This document shows positions 1 to 8,809 of a stretch of 64,000 nt of DNA, piece after piece; position 1 is the first letter of the stretch; the number at the start of each line of letters is the position of its first letter. The stretch comes from Corythucha ciliata (Eukaryota; Arthropoda; Insecta; Hemiptera; Tingidae), in NCBI GenBank assembly GCA_038030265.1, contig CM075938.1:11819009-11883008 (forward strand), in the 5' to 3' direction. The position numbers and the translations under genes are program-made. The notes under the pieces are model-generated. The model was not told the origin of the DNA. It did no database searches and worked only from the letters and a program-made list of their open reading frames with translations.

Positions 1-14
1 GGATCCCAAGTTTA

Positions 15-144
15 AGGCCGAATTACACGTACCGAGTGCTCTGCCGAGTGAAACCCATGTGTAATCACCACAGACAGTACTCGGCTGAGTGAATAGCACG
101 TGATTTGGTTTCGGCCCAGTACTCGGTACGTGTTTAATGGGCCT
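15..144. mobile_element. PIF/Harbinger-like MITE, TTA-flanked (copy K)
   Basis: The left end AGGCCGAATTACACGTACCG and the reverse complement of the right end, AGGCCCATTAAACACGTACC, form imperfect terminal inverted repeats. TTA lies directly outside each end (12-14 and 145-147). A 3-bp TTA target duplication with GGCC-type ends is the signature of PIF/Harbinger MITEs, by established knowledge of that superfamily. There is no coding capacity in 130 bp. The same signature recurs many times further right. Confidence 0.7.
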
Positions 145-147
145 TTA

Positions 148-645
148 GTGGCTCTGAGTTTCATTACTTCTAGGGATTTGGAGGCTTCAAGGTAACGAAG
201 ATCTTACATGAGAAGAAAATACCCCCCCCCCCCACCCTCTGGATATCCCACTAACACTCCTCAATTCCAGACTAGTGAGTTTAATTATGTGTGCCCAGTT
301 TTGGTAGCTGAAGGGGAGGCTCCAAATGCTGTGAAGAGTGGATTGACCATTCCATTCTAAATTTCAGCTCCCATGCACGGTGTTCGTGTTTAAGGTTATA
401 TATCCGTAACCTCAATTACATTGAGGCCCGGGTGGACCACTTGCGGTTGAAGTTCCGTTTATCGCTAAGATTAATAGCTTACACGTCATTCAGAATTAAG
501 TATTTCGTACTCAAAATAGTTTAAACCTTAAGAAACACTTAAACGAGCATTTTCAAGCCGCCCTCTGTTAATGACCAAAACGTTCGTCGAACCATATTTA
601 TTTGTCAACCTAAAGATCTTCAGTGGGTTAGGAAGGTAGCTCGGG
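148..645. other. Intergenic, 3' flank of the VAP-like gene
   Basis: No gene is seen. The stretch holds a C homopolymer at about 222-232 and, near its right end, the probable poly(A) signal of the minus-strand VAP-like gene. Confidence 0.5.
597..602 (-). promoter_or_regulatory. Probable poly(A) signal AATAAA of the VAP-like gene
   Basis: TTTATT on the plus strand reads AATAAA on the minus strand. It lies about 44 nt downstream of the VAP stop codon, a normal distance for a short 3' UTR. The hexamer is common in AT-rich DNA, so position is the main support. Confidence 0.5.
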
Positions 646-1393
646 CTAAAAAAAAATCGAACTGCTCGTCGCCTTCAAATCAACAATTTGAGCCACGTAC
701 GCCGCCAGTCCACCAATAATAATAAAAGCCAATAGCTTGATCCAAGACATCACCGATGAAGCGTCGAACATGGTCGAATGACTGCCGTTGGTACTGTTGG
801 CCGTGGTCGTTTCGACGTTCTGGGATTTTTTTTTAACGGGGGTCGTGGCGGTTGGTGCCGTTGTCGTTGTCACCGCCGGTTCACCACATACACCGTCTCC
901 AACCTGCGTGTTTGGGTCGTCTATCGTCGGTGAGGGTGGATCATTCAAAAACACGACGGGTAGTTTGACTGAAAGAGCTAACGCTTCGTTGAATCCATCC
1001 CAGGCTTTTTCCGGCTCTTCGGCGTCATCGCTCGAGTGTTCAAAGTACAACAACTTGAACTTATCCTCTTCCACTGTATCATGTTTTAACTTGAATGAGT
1101 GAAAAATTAACAATGGTTAGTAGAAACAATTGTAGTCTCTTACCGGAGCTTAAATCCGTTACAGTGACTTTCAACTTGAAATTGATCGTGCTTTTTCCCA
1201 TTGGTGGAATGATCCCCATTTTGGGTTTAACACAGTATCTTTGAGATGCTGTAGTTTTCAACTTGAAATAAACAGTGTACGGCGTTGGATTCGTTACGGC
1301 TAACGTCGTTTGGCATCCTGCGACGAAAGGTTGGTAAAATTTCAACTCGTCCGATGGTTCAATAATCAACAAATTGTTTTGCTCCGTCGTCAT
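646..1393 (-). CDS. VAP-like (VAMP-associated) MSP-domain ER membrane protein; exons 1393-1144 and 1073-646
   Basis: Predicted product is 225 aa. VAPs are tail-anchored ER proteins whose MSP domain binds FFAT-motif partners at membrane contact sites. Residues 8-125 form the MSP domain: NPTPYTVYFKLKTTA at 35-49 and RYCVKPKMGII at 52-62 match the VAP consensus block. An acidic and Thr-rich linker follows (about 126-190), with KKK at 164-166. A hydrophobic anchor (about 194-214) and a short luminal tail end the protein. Exon 1 ends in phase 1 at a GTAAGA donor. Only the ATACAG acceptor at 1074-1079 restores the frame, giving a 70-bp intron. The ATG at 1393 is directly followed by the conserved N-terminal strand. 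Two features are odd: no clear coiled coil lies between MSP and anchor, and the family's KFM motif reads KFK (88-90). It could be a divergent MOSPD-type paralogue rather than the main VAP. Confidence 0.9.
1074..1143 (-). other. 70-bp GT-AG intron of the VAP-like gene
   Basis: On the minus strand it runs from GTAAGA (1143 downward) to ATACAG (ending at 1074). It interrupts the MSP domain after residue 83 in phase 1. CTAACC lies inside and could serve as branch site. A nearer AG (after TTCAAG) would put exon 2 out of frame. Confidence 0.85.
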
Positions 1394-1734
1394 TTTTCAG
1401 AGATCTAATGAGGAGGATATCAATTTTTATTCTATAGTTGTGGTACGTTTCAGACATATGTCAATAAAAATTAATAACCTCTCGATTAGCTCACTTCAGC
1501 CGGGAATGTGTGGGCCTGTGGAACAAACCAAGCTCAGTCGTACACCTTGCAGTGGAACAGAGTGGTTCTTGCTTCCGTCTTCAAGACGTGTATAATTACT
1601 TTTCGATAACTTCTGAAAAATCGTCAATTAATGTGAAGTAATTCAGCCTCAGAAACCTGACATTCCAACACAAACAAGGACGTTTTCCCAATATGTTACG
1701 AAAAGGGGTAGTTACAGGAAAAAAAACAGGGACT

Positions 1735-2735
1735 AATTTTGATGACTGATTTTAGTGTTTTCAGGTGTGCTGAATCCGAATTCCAACTTTGCCCAAACGT
1801 TACAACCCCGGCAACACGCCGAAATTTGAGTAGATTTTTAAATATGGTGTTTGGGTGGGAGTGGGGGTTCGTTACGCCATCGCGCGTGATCATTTTTTAA
1901 AATGTGGTTCCCGCTCATTCCTTACGCCGCTCCTTATACCGTTCATTCCAGTTGTTGAATTTTAATCCCCAAACCCTAACAAAAGACGCTACGTATAGCC
2001 AATAAATCGGAAAAAAACTGCAAAAAGCCCCGATTTTAGGCCATGTCAGCCTACGGAAAATGTCTGGCGATCTCAGATATGTCATCTCCATAAAAAACGT
2101 TCTGTGCAGGTGCCAGGCACGATCAGATGACCCGGATTTTTCGTACTGTGGGCTCCCGGACTAAATCAAGTTTCTATTTTTCATGGTATGCTGAATCCGA
2201 ATGTCGTATCCTATACATAACAGGGCGATTTTTTATCTGTATTTCTGGCCGTTTCTACCCACGTTTCTGATGGGTGTGCTTGGGTATGTATCCTTGAATA
2301 TTTTTTGATACTTGGTGTTGCCTAGACGGGACCGGAAAATTCATATTCGGATTCAAATTACCTGAAAACGTGGGATACTAATATGAACTATCTCAATCTC
2401 GGCTTTGATTGCATACCACATTGAAAAAAGCCTGATTTTTGTTTTTGTTTTTTTCATTTTTAGGCTACAGCGAGTCTTGTAGGGGGTTGGGGGCTCGATA
2501 TTCATATTTTCAGGACATCTGAAAACATGAGGATTTGAGAAATAATGTGAGGAACCATATTTTTAAAAATTATTACTCGCCAATCGCGATGGCGTGGCGA
2601 AAACCCCGAAAAATGCACGAAATTTAAAAAGGTAATCAAACGGCTAGTTGCCGGGGTTGTAACGTTGGGCAAAGTTGAAATTTGGATTCATCACATCTAA
2701 AAGCTTTAAAATCAGCCATCGCAAACATCTTCCCG
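1735..2735. repeat. Inverted-repeat element, arms about 185 bp, spacer about 630 bp
   Basis: The segment around 1760-1920 (with TTTGCCCAAACGTTACAACC) is repeated in reverse at about 2548-2735 (GGGGTTGTAACGTTGGGCAA). Pairing continues through the ATGGCG / CGCCAT part of both arms. The spacer holds further partly related sequence, such as another ATGCTGAATCCGAATGTC at 2190. No gene is visible. This is a degraded foldback transposon or an inverted duplication; no class can be assigned. Confidence 0.6.
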
Positions 2736-3390
2736 GAGTTTTTCCCTCTCAAAACTACCTGTTTCCTGGACTATTTAGCCCTTCAAACTCGTCAGCTCAG
2801 AACTCGGCAAGAAAATCGTCAATTTATTCTAAGAAACCGAATGTGTACAGAATGGATCGCTATCTGTCAAAAACTGGCACTTCTGTTTGTGAAATGTTGT
2901 TGAAGCCCCCTATTGTGGATTTTCTTTCCAAAAACTGACAAATTTGCTCTAGAAAAATGATACCTGTGTATCTTATTCGAAATTGTGGCCCCAGGATTCC
3001 TTACGGGCCAGGAAGAATCCATAATAGACTCGGCAATGCGGTAATTTAGCTCCTCAAACTGACCCCTCCGCCTCAGAGATGAGCTGTTTTTCATAAAAAT
3101 CTACAGGTCTGTATCCCAATTTAGTCATTGCTGTACTCTTGTCATCTTAAAAATTGTCAATTTTTAACAATAATTATACGAGCCATAAATCAGCAATAAA
3201 CGAGCCATTCAATCAGGAATCTTGAACTATCAATTTAACTTAAAAAGTTTATTGGTTCAAAGACCCGGTAATTTAGTCCTATAAATTGACTATCCACAAC
3301 TTGAAAGTTCAACTTTCTCTAATAAACTTGCCCCCCCCCCCTTAAAATGGTCATTATACGATGCCAGTAAATTGTGATCTTATGAAATGT

Positions 3391-3540
3391 GATGGCGTTT
3401 TCCAATTCCATAAAATTCTGCTCTGTAGCCGAGCATTTCCACCCGTCTTCTCCGTTACCATATGATACGTATAATTCTGAGAAGACGGGTGGAAATGCTC
3501 GGTTCCAGAGCTGAATTTTATGCAAATGGAAAACGCTATC
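3391..3540. mobile_element. Foldback MITE, GCGTTTTC family, copy 1
   Basis: It starts GATGGCGTTTTCC and ends GGAAAACGCTATC. The arms of about 65 bp pair through CATAAAATTCTG, then GAGCATTTCCACCCGTCTTC and its reverse complement. A short centre includes TTCTCCGTTACCATATGA. Three further clear copies (6331, 16208, 32715) share the ends, the AAATTCTG block and the TTCTCCATTAACAT centre. No coding capacity. Confidence 0.8.
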
Positions 3541-3610
3541 CGCCTAACAAACTGCTACTTCTAATCTAGAAACTGAGCTGTAAATTGAAAAGTCTCCGGA
3601 TTCCTGTATT

Positions 3611-3810
3611 GTTGTAGTTGGAGCTTTATGGTGTGGTAGGACCTTATTTTCTGGTTGGAACTTTAATGTGTTTTGGAGCCTTGCTGCGGTTGGGACTTTA
3701 CTGCGGTTGGAGGTGTTCTAAATGTGGTTATCTTAGCTTCTAGGCTTTTCTGTGATTGGGCCTTATATTGAGCCATTATGGTCTCTGTTTGGCCCTTCTT
3801 TTTGGCCAGT
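3611..3810 (+). repeat. Degenerate GTGGTTGGACYTT-type tandem repeat
   Basis: Units such as TAGTTGGAGCTTTATG, GGTTGGAACTTTAATG, GGTTGGGACTTTACTG and GTGATTGGGCCTTATA follow one another with a period of roughly 17-30 bp. A related, better-kept block with GTGGTTAGACC lies at 61636-61951. No coding potential. Confidence 0.45.
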
Positions 3811-4272
3811 GCGGCAGTTTTTGGCGCATATGGGGGGTGAGTCTATAACTTTTCCATTTCGAAGGAATGTAATTTCATTCATTTTATTTAAAAACCAAAG
3901 AAATCAGAAGACTTTTCGGCAAATTTCGGAAATAAAAAGAGGAAGAAGAAGCTAATAGGAAGGGCAAAGTACAAATATTGTAAAAATGTTAGTAGATGCC
4001 TATTGGTTTTCTGGACAAATCCATAAATTGTTACGATAAAATGTCAGATTCTTGGTTAGATAACCGGTTTCAGAGCTATGAGCTATTTTAATTTGGGGGG
4101 GGGGGGGTGGATGGAGGCGAGCAGCGCCGCCAGCGCTGTGTCAATGGCAAGAAGATGAATTAATACAGTCCAGATCAAATGTAAACAAACCTCTTGATTA
4201 CAAGGGAGCTTGAGTTCAGTTTTGTTATTTAGTGCGTTTTTGCTTATTTATTTTTACTTTTTTTTCGCGAAA

Positions 4273-4785
4273 ATGCTGAGGATTGACGAAATTTGTGAAG
4301 TGAGCGTTTGCACTCATAAATCTAGAAATTTCAAGGAGGCCGAAGAACTTATAGCGGCCGGTCTCGTTGTCCTCACAGGGAAATTGCCTTCAGATGGTGA
4401 AGGCGTTCATCCCGCGTGCATCGCTAGGAGCTCTTCGTCGCCTGACAAGACTTACCGGGCTGAAGAAGTTCTAGCGAGCCAGGTCAGTTGCTTGAGATTT
4501 ACTAAAGTCAAGTGTAGTAATTGTAAGGCAGGTAGCTCAGGCTCTTGCAAGCACGTTGTTGCCTCCTTGGTGCCCGTCAACCGGTATGTTGTAGTTCTTG
4601 ATTTTTTTTTTGCTGTGTTTGAAGGGGAACATACATTTAAAATTTGTTTAAACACCCTGTTGTCTCACACGTTGTGTGCCTTGGTTGGGTGGCTTTGGAG
4701 TGTGAGAGAAAAAAGAGGATATCTGGTGCGTGTAGCACTGTCACGTAGCCGTAGCACTTCGGTCCATGATTTTCTTCTAATTTAG
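4273..4785 (+). pseudogene. SWIM-type zinc-finger protein fragment, left arm copy
   Basis: Translation from the ATG at 4273 gives a coherent protein start (MLRIDEICEVSVCTHKSRNF), then a segment with KLPSDGEGVHPACIARSSSS. It ends in a CxxC...CKHV pattern (KCSNCKAGSSGSCKHVVASL) resembling SWIM zinc fingers (CxCxnCxH), which occur in many transposon-linked proteins of arthropods. After that the frame runs into low-quality sequence and stops at 4785. It is therefore a truncated N-terminal piece. The right-arm copy has lost the finger. Confidence 0.55.
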
Positions 4786-5318
4786 GAACTTTTTCCACTA
4801 CTATTTCCGGGAAAGAATGAACCGGTACAGTTTTATAATTTTTCTTTGTTGCCGTAAGCCAAGAGCAGGCCAAGCCAGAGGCCGAAATTTCTTCGGTTTT
4901 GTCTGCTATGCTTGGCAACCCAGGGTGTATACTTGTGTAGTACTTGTTGTAGAAGTAGGTGCCTTCAAGCAAAGCAAAAAATGTGAGAACTACCACATAC
5001 CGGCTGACGGACATCAAGAAGGCAACAATGTGTTTGGAAGAGCCTGAGCTACATGACTTCTGCCTTACAATTAGTACACTTGACTTTAGTCACACTCAAA
5101 CAATTGGCCTGGCTCGCGAGAACTCCTTCAACCTGGTAAGTCTTGTCAGGCGATGAAGAGCTCCTAGCGATGCACGCGAGATGAATGCCTTCACCATCTG
5201 AAGGCAATTTCCCTGTGAGGACAACGAAACCAGCAGCTATAAGTTCTTCGGCCTCCATGAAATTTCTAGATTTATGGGTGCAATCGCACACTTCACAAAT
5301 TTCGTCAATTCTCAGCAT
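4637..5318 (-). pseudogene. SWIM-type zinc-finger protein fragment, right arm copy, frame-broken
   Basis: Read inward from 5318, it repeats the left-arm protein (MLRIDEICEV, KLPSDGEGIHLACIARSSSS). It stops at 5049 just after KCTNCKAEVM, where the left copy continues into the CKHV half of the finger. A frame change then lets the reading continue in 5017-4637 with SRYVVVLTFFALLEG and VPVHSFPEIVVEKVPKLEEN, so this copy keeps more of the downstream protein, in the spacer. Broken and non-functional as it stands. The parent protein is not identified beyond the finger-like motif. Confidence 0.5.
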
Positions 5319-5544
5319 TTTCGCGAAAAAAAAGTAAAAATAAATAAGCAAAAACGCACTAAAATAACAAAACTGAACTCAAGCTCCCTTGTAATCAAGA
5401 GGTTTGTTTACATTTGATCTGGACTGTATTAATTCATCTTCTTGCCATTGACACAGCGCTGGCGGCGCTGCTCGCCTCCAATAAGAAAAGCGAATTTGCC
5501 TCATTCGTGGCCAAACAGATGGCGTTATAAGCAGTTGGATTATA

Positions 5545-7357
5545 CAGTGGCTTTATAAAGACAGTGCGGACATTCGGAAGGCACCGCCATCTTGTTTCAA
5601 GATTTCCGTGCCCCTATGGGGGAAATGTAGGTATATGAAACAGTGGCTTTGCTCATATTTTCCATTTTTTATATTTTTTTAAACGCGTTTTTGGCCCGAT
5701 AATTATTTTTCCACAGTTGCTAACTAATCAAAGAATAAAAAAAAGAAAGATTCTCCTTAAATAAAAGGCTTGTTAAGAATTAGTGAATTTTTCAAGTGAC
5801 AGTTAGCTGGTAACGCTCACTTCGTACAATCCGTTCTTACCTAAGTTGATTCAACTTTTGTTTTCCTCTAAAGGCTAATTTAATTTATCAGCATTAATCT
5901 TAAAAAATCAAGCCATTTTTCGAGACAATACCCCCCTCCCTAACTCAATAATGAACAATTGAAAAAGACACACTTAAAATCGTAGAATGCACTCATGCTC
6001 GTACTTTGGGCGTTGGTGAGGTGGATTTAATGCGGTATCGGGGAAAGAAAAGACGAAAAGTTTCCTGTTAAGGGATTTTTCGATTCTTTATTATTAAATA
6101 CAAAATAATATACAGGGTGGAAGAGCATAAACTTTTGGATAATTTTTGTTGTCAGATTCAAAAGGAGCGCATTTTTGCGGTCAGCGGTTTCCGTTTTCGA
6201 AAAAAAAATTCATTTGTGTCATTGATTGTGTGACCGGGACGGCGGCTCAAAGCTTGGCAAACCCGGGATTTTGAATTTGTTTAGGCCTGATTTTAGCACA
6301 TGGGCTTAAAACGTAGTTGATATAAACTGATAGAGTTTCCCATTTGCATAAAATTCTGTAACAGGGCAATTCCTTTTGCACCCACCTTCTTCATTAACAT
6401 AATTATGATTTAATTCAGAGAGGACAGGTGGAAATGAATTGCCCTGTTGCAGAATTTTACGCAAATGTAAAACGCTCTGGGTTAAGATACGAGGGGGTGA
6501 TTCTCTATAATTGAGGTACCTGACTAATTTCCCATCGTAAGTCACCTGATAACATTGCACTTATTGAATCAATGAATAAAATCACCGGTGGCTTACGCTA
6601 TTGATTTCGACCCAAAGTTACAGAATTCATGGGCCTGTTCAATGAAATTAGCAGCAGTTGATATCAACAGTCAATCATGCACTTGATTTCATTCAATTTT
6701 GTCGATTTAACTAATGACATCTTACGACTCATTGTTGTTAAAGTTATAAAACGGACCTCCAGGTCTTAGATTTGCTTTTTTCGTAAAAATTATTGTGTGA
6801 ATGAATACCCACCTTTGAGCCGTCGTCAAGGCCTCGCAAATAGCTTAATTTTCTTGAAAACGATTAATCCTCGTGCTCTTTTTGTTCGTCGAAAATTGTC
6901 AAAAGATGAAATGAGTCATGCCTTTAAAAACGCTGTGTAATTAAATAGTATTTCCCAGTTACAAGAGATATATATTTTTTTAAGCAAACTTATTACATGA
7001 TGAAAATGAATCTGCGAAGTCCATTGGCGAAGAAACCCGTTGAAAACAGTGCAAAATAAATAGAGAACAAGCAACAAGTGATACTGAGTAGCTCACTCCG
7101 AGCTCCGCTTAATTATCTTTCCTGGGGGATGAGAATTATTTCTGGTGCCACTTCATAGCTCAATAAGTGCAAATCACTACACAATACGAACTTCGGGTAT
7201 TTAGAGTCTGTTAAAAATTAACTAAAGCACGTAAATCGGCCAAAACCACTTCTCTCTATGCAATCTTAGTAGAAGTTGATAAAGAACTTGAAACAAGATG
7301 GAGCAGCCAATCAGAAAGAATCACCGAATGGCCGCACTGTATCTTATGAAGCCACTG
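5545..7357. mobile_element. TA-flanked mariner/Tc1-like element without transposase
   Basis: Ends are CAGTGGCTTTATAAAGACAG on the left and CAGTGGCTTCATAAGATACA for the reverse-complemented right end. They continue through GTGCGGMCATTCGG and CATCTTGTTTCAAG, so the inverted repeats are about 60-70 bp with gaps. TA sits directly outside both ends (5543-5544 and 7358-7359), as in Tc1/mariner elements. No transposase reading frame is visible in 1.8 kb, so it is non-autonomous or gutted. A GCGTTTTC-family MITE (6331-6478) is nested in it. An ATACAGGGTGG end at about 6109 may be another partial insertion. Confidence 0.65.
6331..6478. mobile_element. Foldback MITE, GCGTTTTC family, copy 2
   Basis: The left arm TTTGCATAAAATTCTGTAAC and right arm with AGAATTTTACGCAAATG pair with each other. 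The inner GGGCAATTCC / GAATTGCCC and CACCCACCTTC / GACAGGTGG blocks also pair. Centre CTTCATTAACATAATTATG. It lies inside the TA-flanked element. Confidence 0.75.
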
Positions 7358-7359
7358 TA

Positions 7360-8740
7360 TTGGATTAGACGTACACGCTCGTTCTTCTGGGTCGTCAGCT
7401 TCTTGTTTGAGCTGTCAATCTCCGAGGCAAGATCATCAGTTTTCCAGACGAACTAAATGCTGGAGATAAATAGACAGTGTTCTCAGCTGAATAGTCAATT
7501 TCACAGGAGATAAACACAGATTCCAGCCAAGAATGGAGTGAATGGACTAATTTTGGCGTGTTTCGTCAATTTTGGCTCAAGGGTAAAATTAATATTTTCG
7601 AGGCTGAGTGAGAAACTGACACGAAAATAAAGTCTGCTGTATGAACATCCCTCCCACTGCTCTCATGACCAATTCCTGCGTCCGGTCCACCGTTTATCTT
7701 TTCAATCATTCAAAGGCATGAACCATTGTTGGCCAACTTTTGTGGAAGGCAGGCGAGAGATACATTTTGCATTATTGTTTTTTCTACGTTATTTTGTCAT
7801 TCTCGAAGACCACCCGACCTGGGTGGTGGCAGCGGTGAACTGGCATCTTGAAGAAGATCTTTGAGGTTCCGTCATTCCGTGCGAACGAAAGAAAATAATA
7901 AAGAAAAACGTAGAATTTGGTTAGGCGGATCTAGGAGGGGGAAGCAGACCGCCCCCCCATCTGGAGCCATTTTGGGTCAAGATTATCGGATTGTGAACTG
8001 ATTCGCGCATTTTATAGCAAACACAGGCCAAATTGCATTTCAGAGCTTTTTGTTAATTTGTCAAATAGCCCAAAACACATTTAAAAGCCCAATCCGGCAA
8101 CTTTACGTACAATACAAGTAATTTGCATGGAATATGTGCGCCCCTTCGGCCATCCATAAGTTCACCACAAACTGCGCCCGTGATTCGGTGCATTTAATGA
8201 TAAATATTGTTAGGATGCATTTAAGCGTTTTGCAGACTCGTCTTTCCGTACCCTTCCCGCCACTTTGATTCCCACCTGAAACGCCGCGCAGCGCCAACCA
8301 TCCCTCCCACAGAAGGCAACCCCCTTCGAACGAAGCCTCCTCGGAGGGGACTCCATTACTACAGTCTCTCATTCCAACTCGAGTTGTGTCGGAGGCCGTC
8401 GTGGGCTCTTTGTATTCTTACGTTATCGGTATCGGAGTCATTCTGAGTATTTTAATTTTATTTGTTCCTGGGGTTTTTGGCACTGAAAAATCGTATTTTA
8501 ATGTCCTCGAAGCGTGTAATTGTTTTCGAAACTTAACATTTTGTCGCGGCACCAGTTAGTTCATCTCCCCCCCGGTGCTAAGTTTTCCGAACGGAATTTC
8601 ATTCCCGGCTTTTTTGTTTTCCTGTGTTTTTTTCTTTTTCGTGGTCGACTTCTCGAGGGATTTCGGCCCAATTGACAATATTGTAGGCGCGAATTAAAAA
8701 GAAAATCTGTTCAGTTGGGGGGACGTTCATTGAGACCGGC
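7360..8740 (+). promoter_or_regulatory. Upstream region of the hnRNP L-like gene, distal first exon
   Basis: No gene is seen. The stretch ends at the ATG of the distal first exon (8741). A TCAGTT at 8711-8716 matches the arthropod initiator consensus but would leave a leader of only about 28 nt. Transcription may start further upstream in the less AT-rich part around 8250-8690. No TATA box stands out. The short open frame on the minus strand at 8103-8372 shows no recognisable protein. Confidence 0.3.
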
Positions 8741-8809
8741 ATGTCGTTCAACGGGGACGGGAGTATGACCAAGAGACAACGTTTGGACGACGGCGGCGTC
8801 CTTCAGAGG
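8741..8809 (+). CDS. hnRNP L-like gene, distal first coding exon (23 codons)
   Basis: ATG at 8741; the exon encodes MSFNGDGSMTKRQRLDDGG followed by VLQR. It ends AGG before a GTGAGT donor at 8810, phase 0. KRQRLDD resembles the KRLKTD segment of vertebrate hnRNP L and could be a nuclear localisation signal (inference). Phase agrees with the exon at 25777. Confidence 0.75.

Larger units (their letters stand above)
4112..5480. repeat. Large inverted duplication carrying SWIM-zinc-finger gene fragments
   Basis: The left arm (4112 to about 4630) and right arm (about 4960-5480) are reverse complements over roughly 520 bp at about 90% identity by eye. The outer boundary is GGAGGCGAGCAGCGCCGCCA on the left and its reverse complement on the right. 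The spacer is about 330 bp. Each arm contains the same protein fragment reading inward. This is an inverted duplication of a repeated gene or transposon fragment. No terminal repeat beyond the arms and no clear target duplication is visible. Confidence 0.85.

Noticed and set aside
788..1102. Plus-strand open frame opposite VAP exon 2
   Set aside because: It is the antisense shadow of the real, homologous minus-strand gene.
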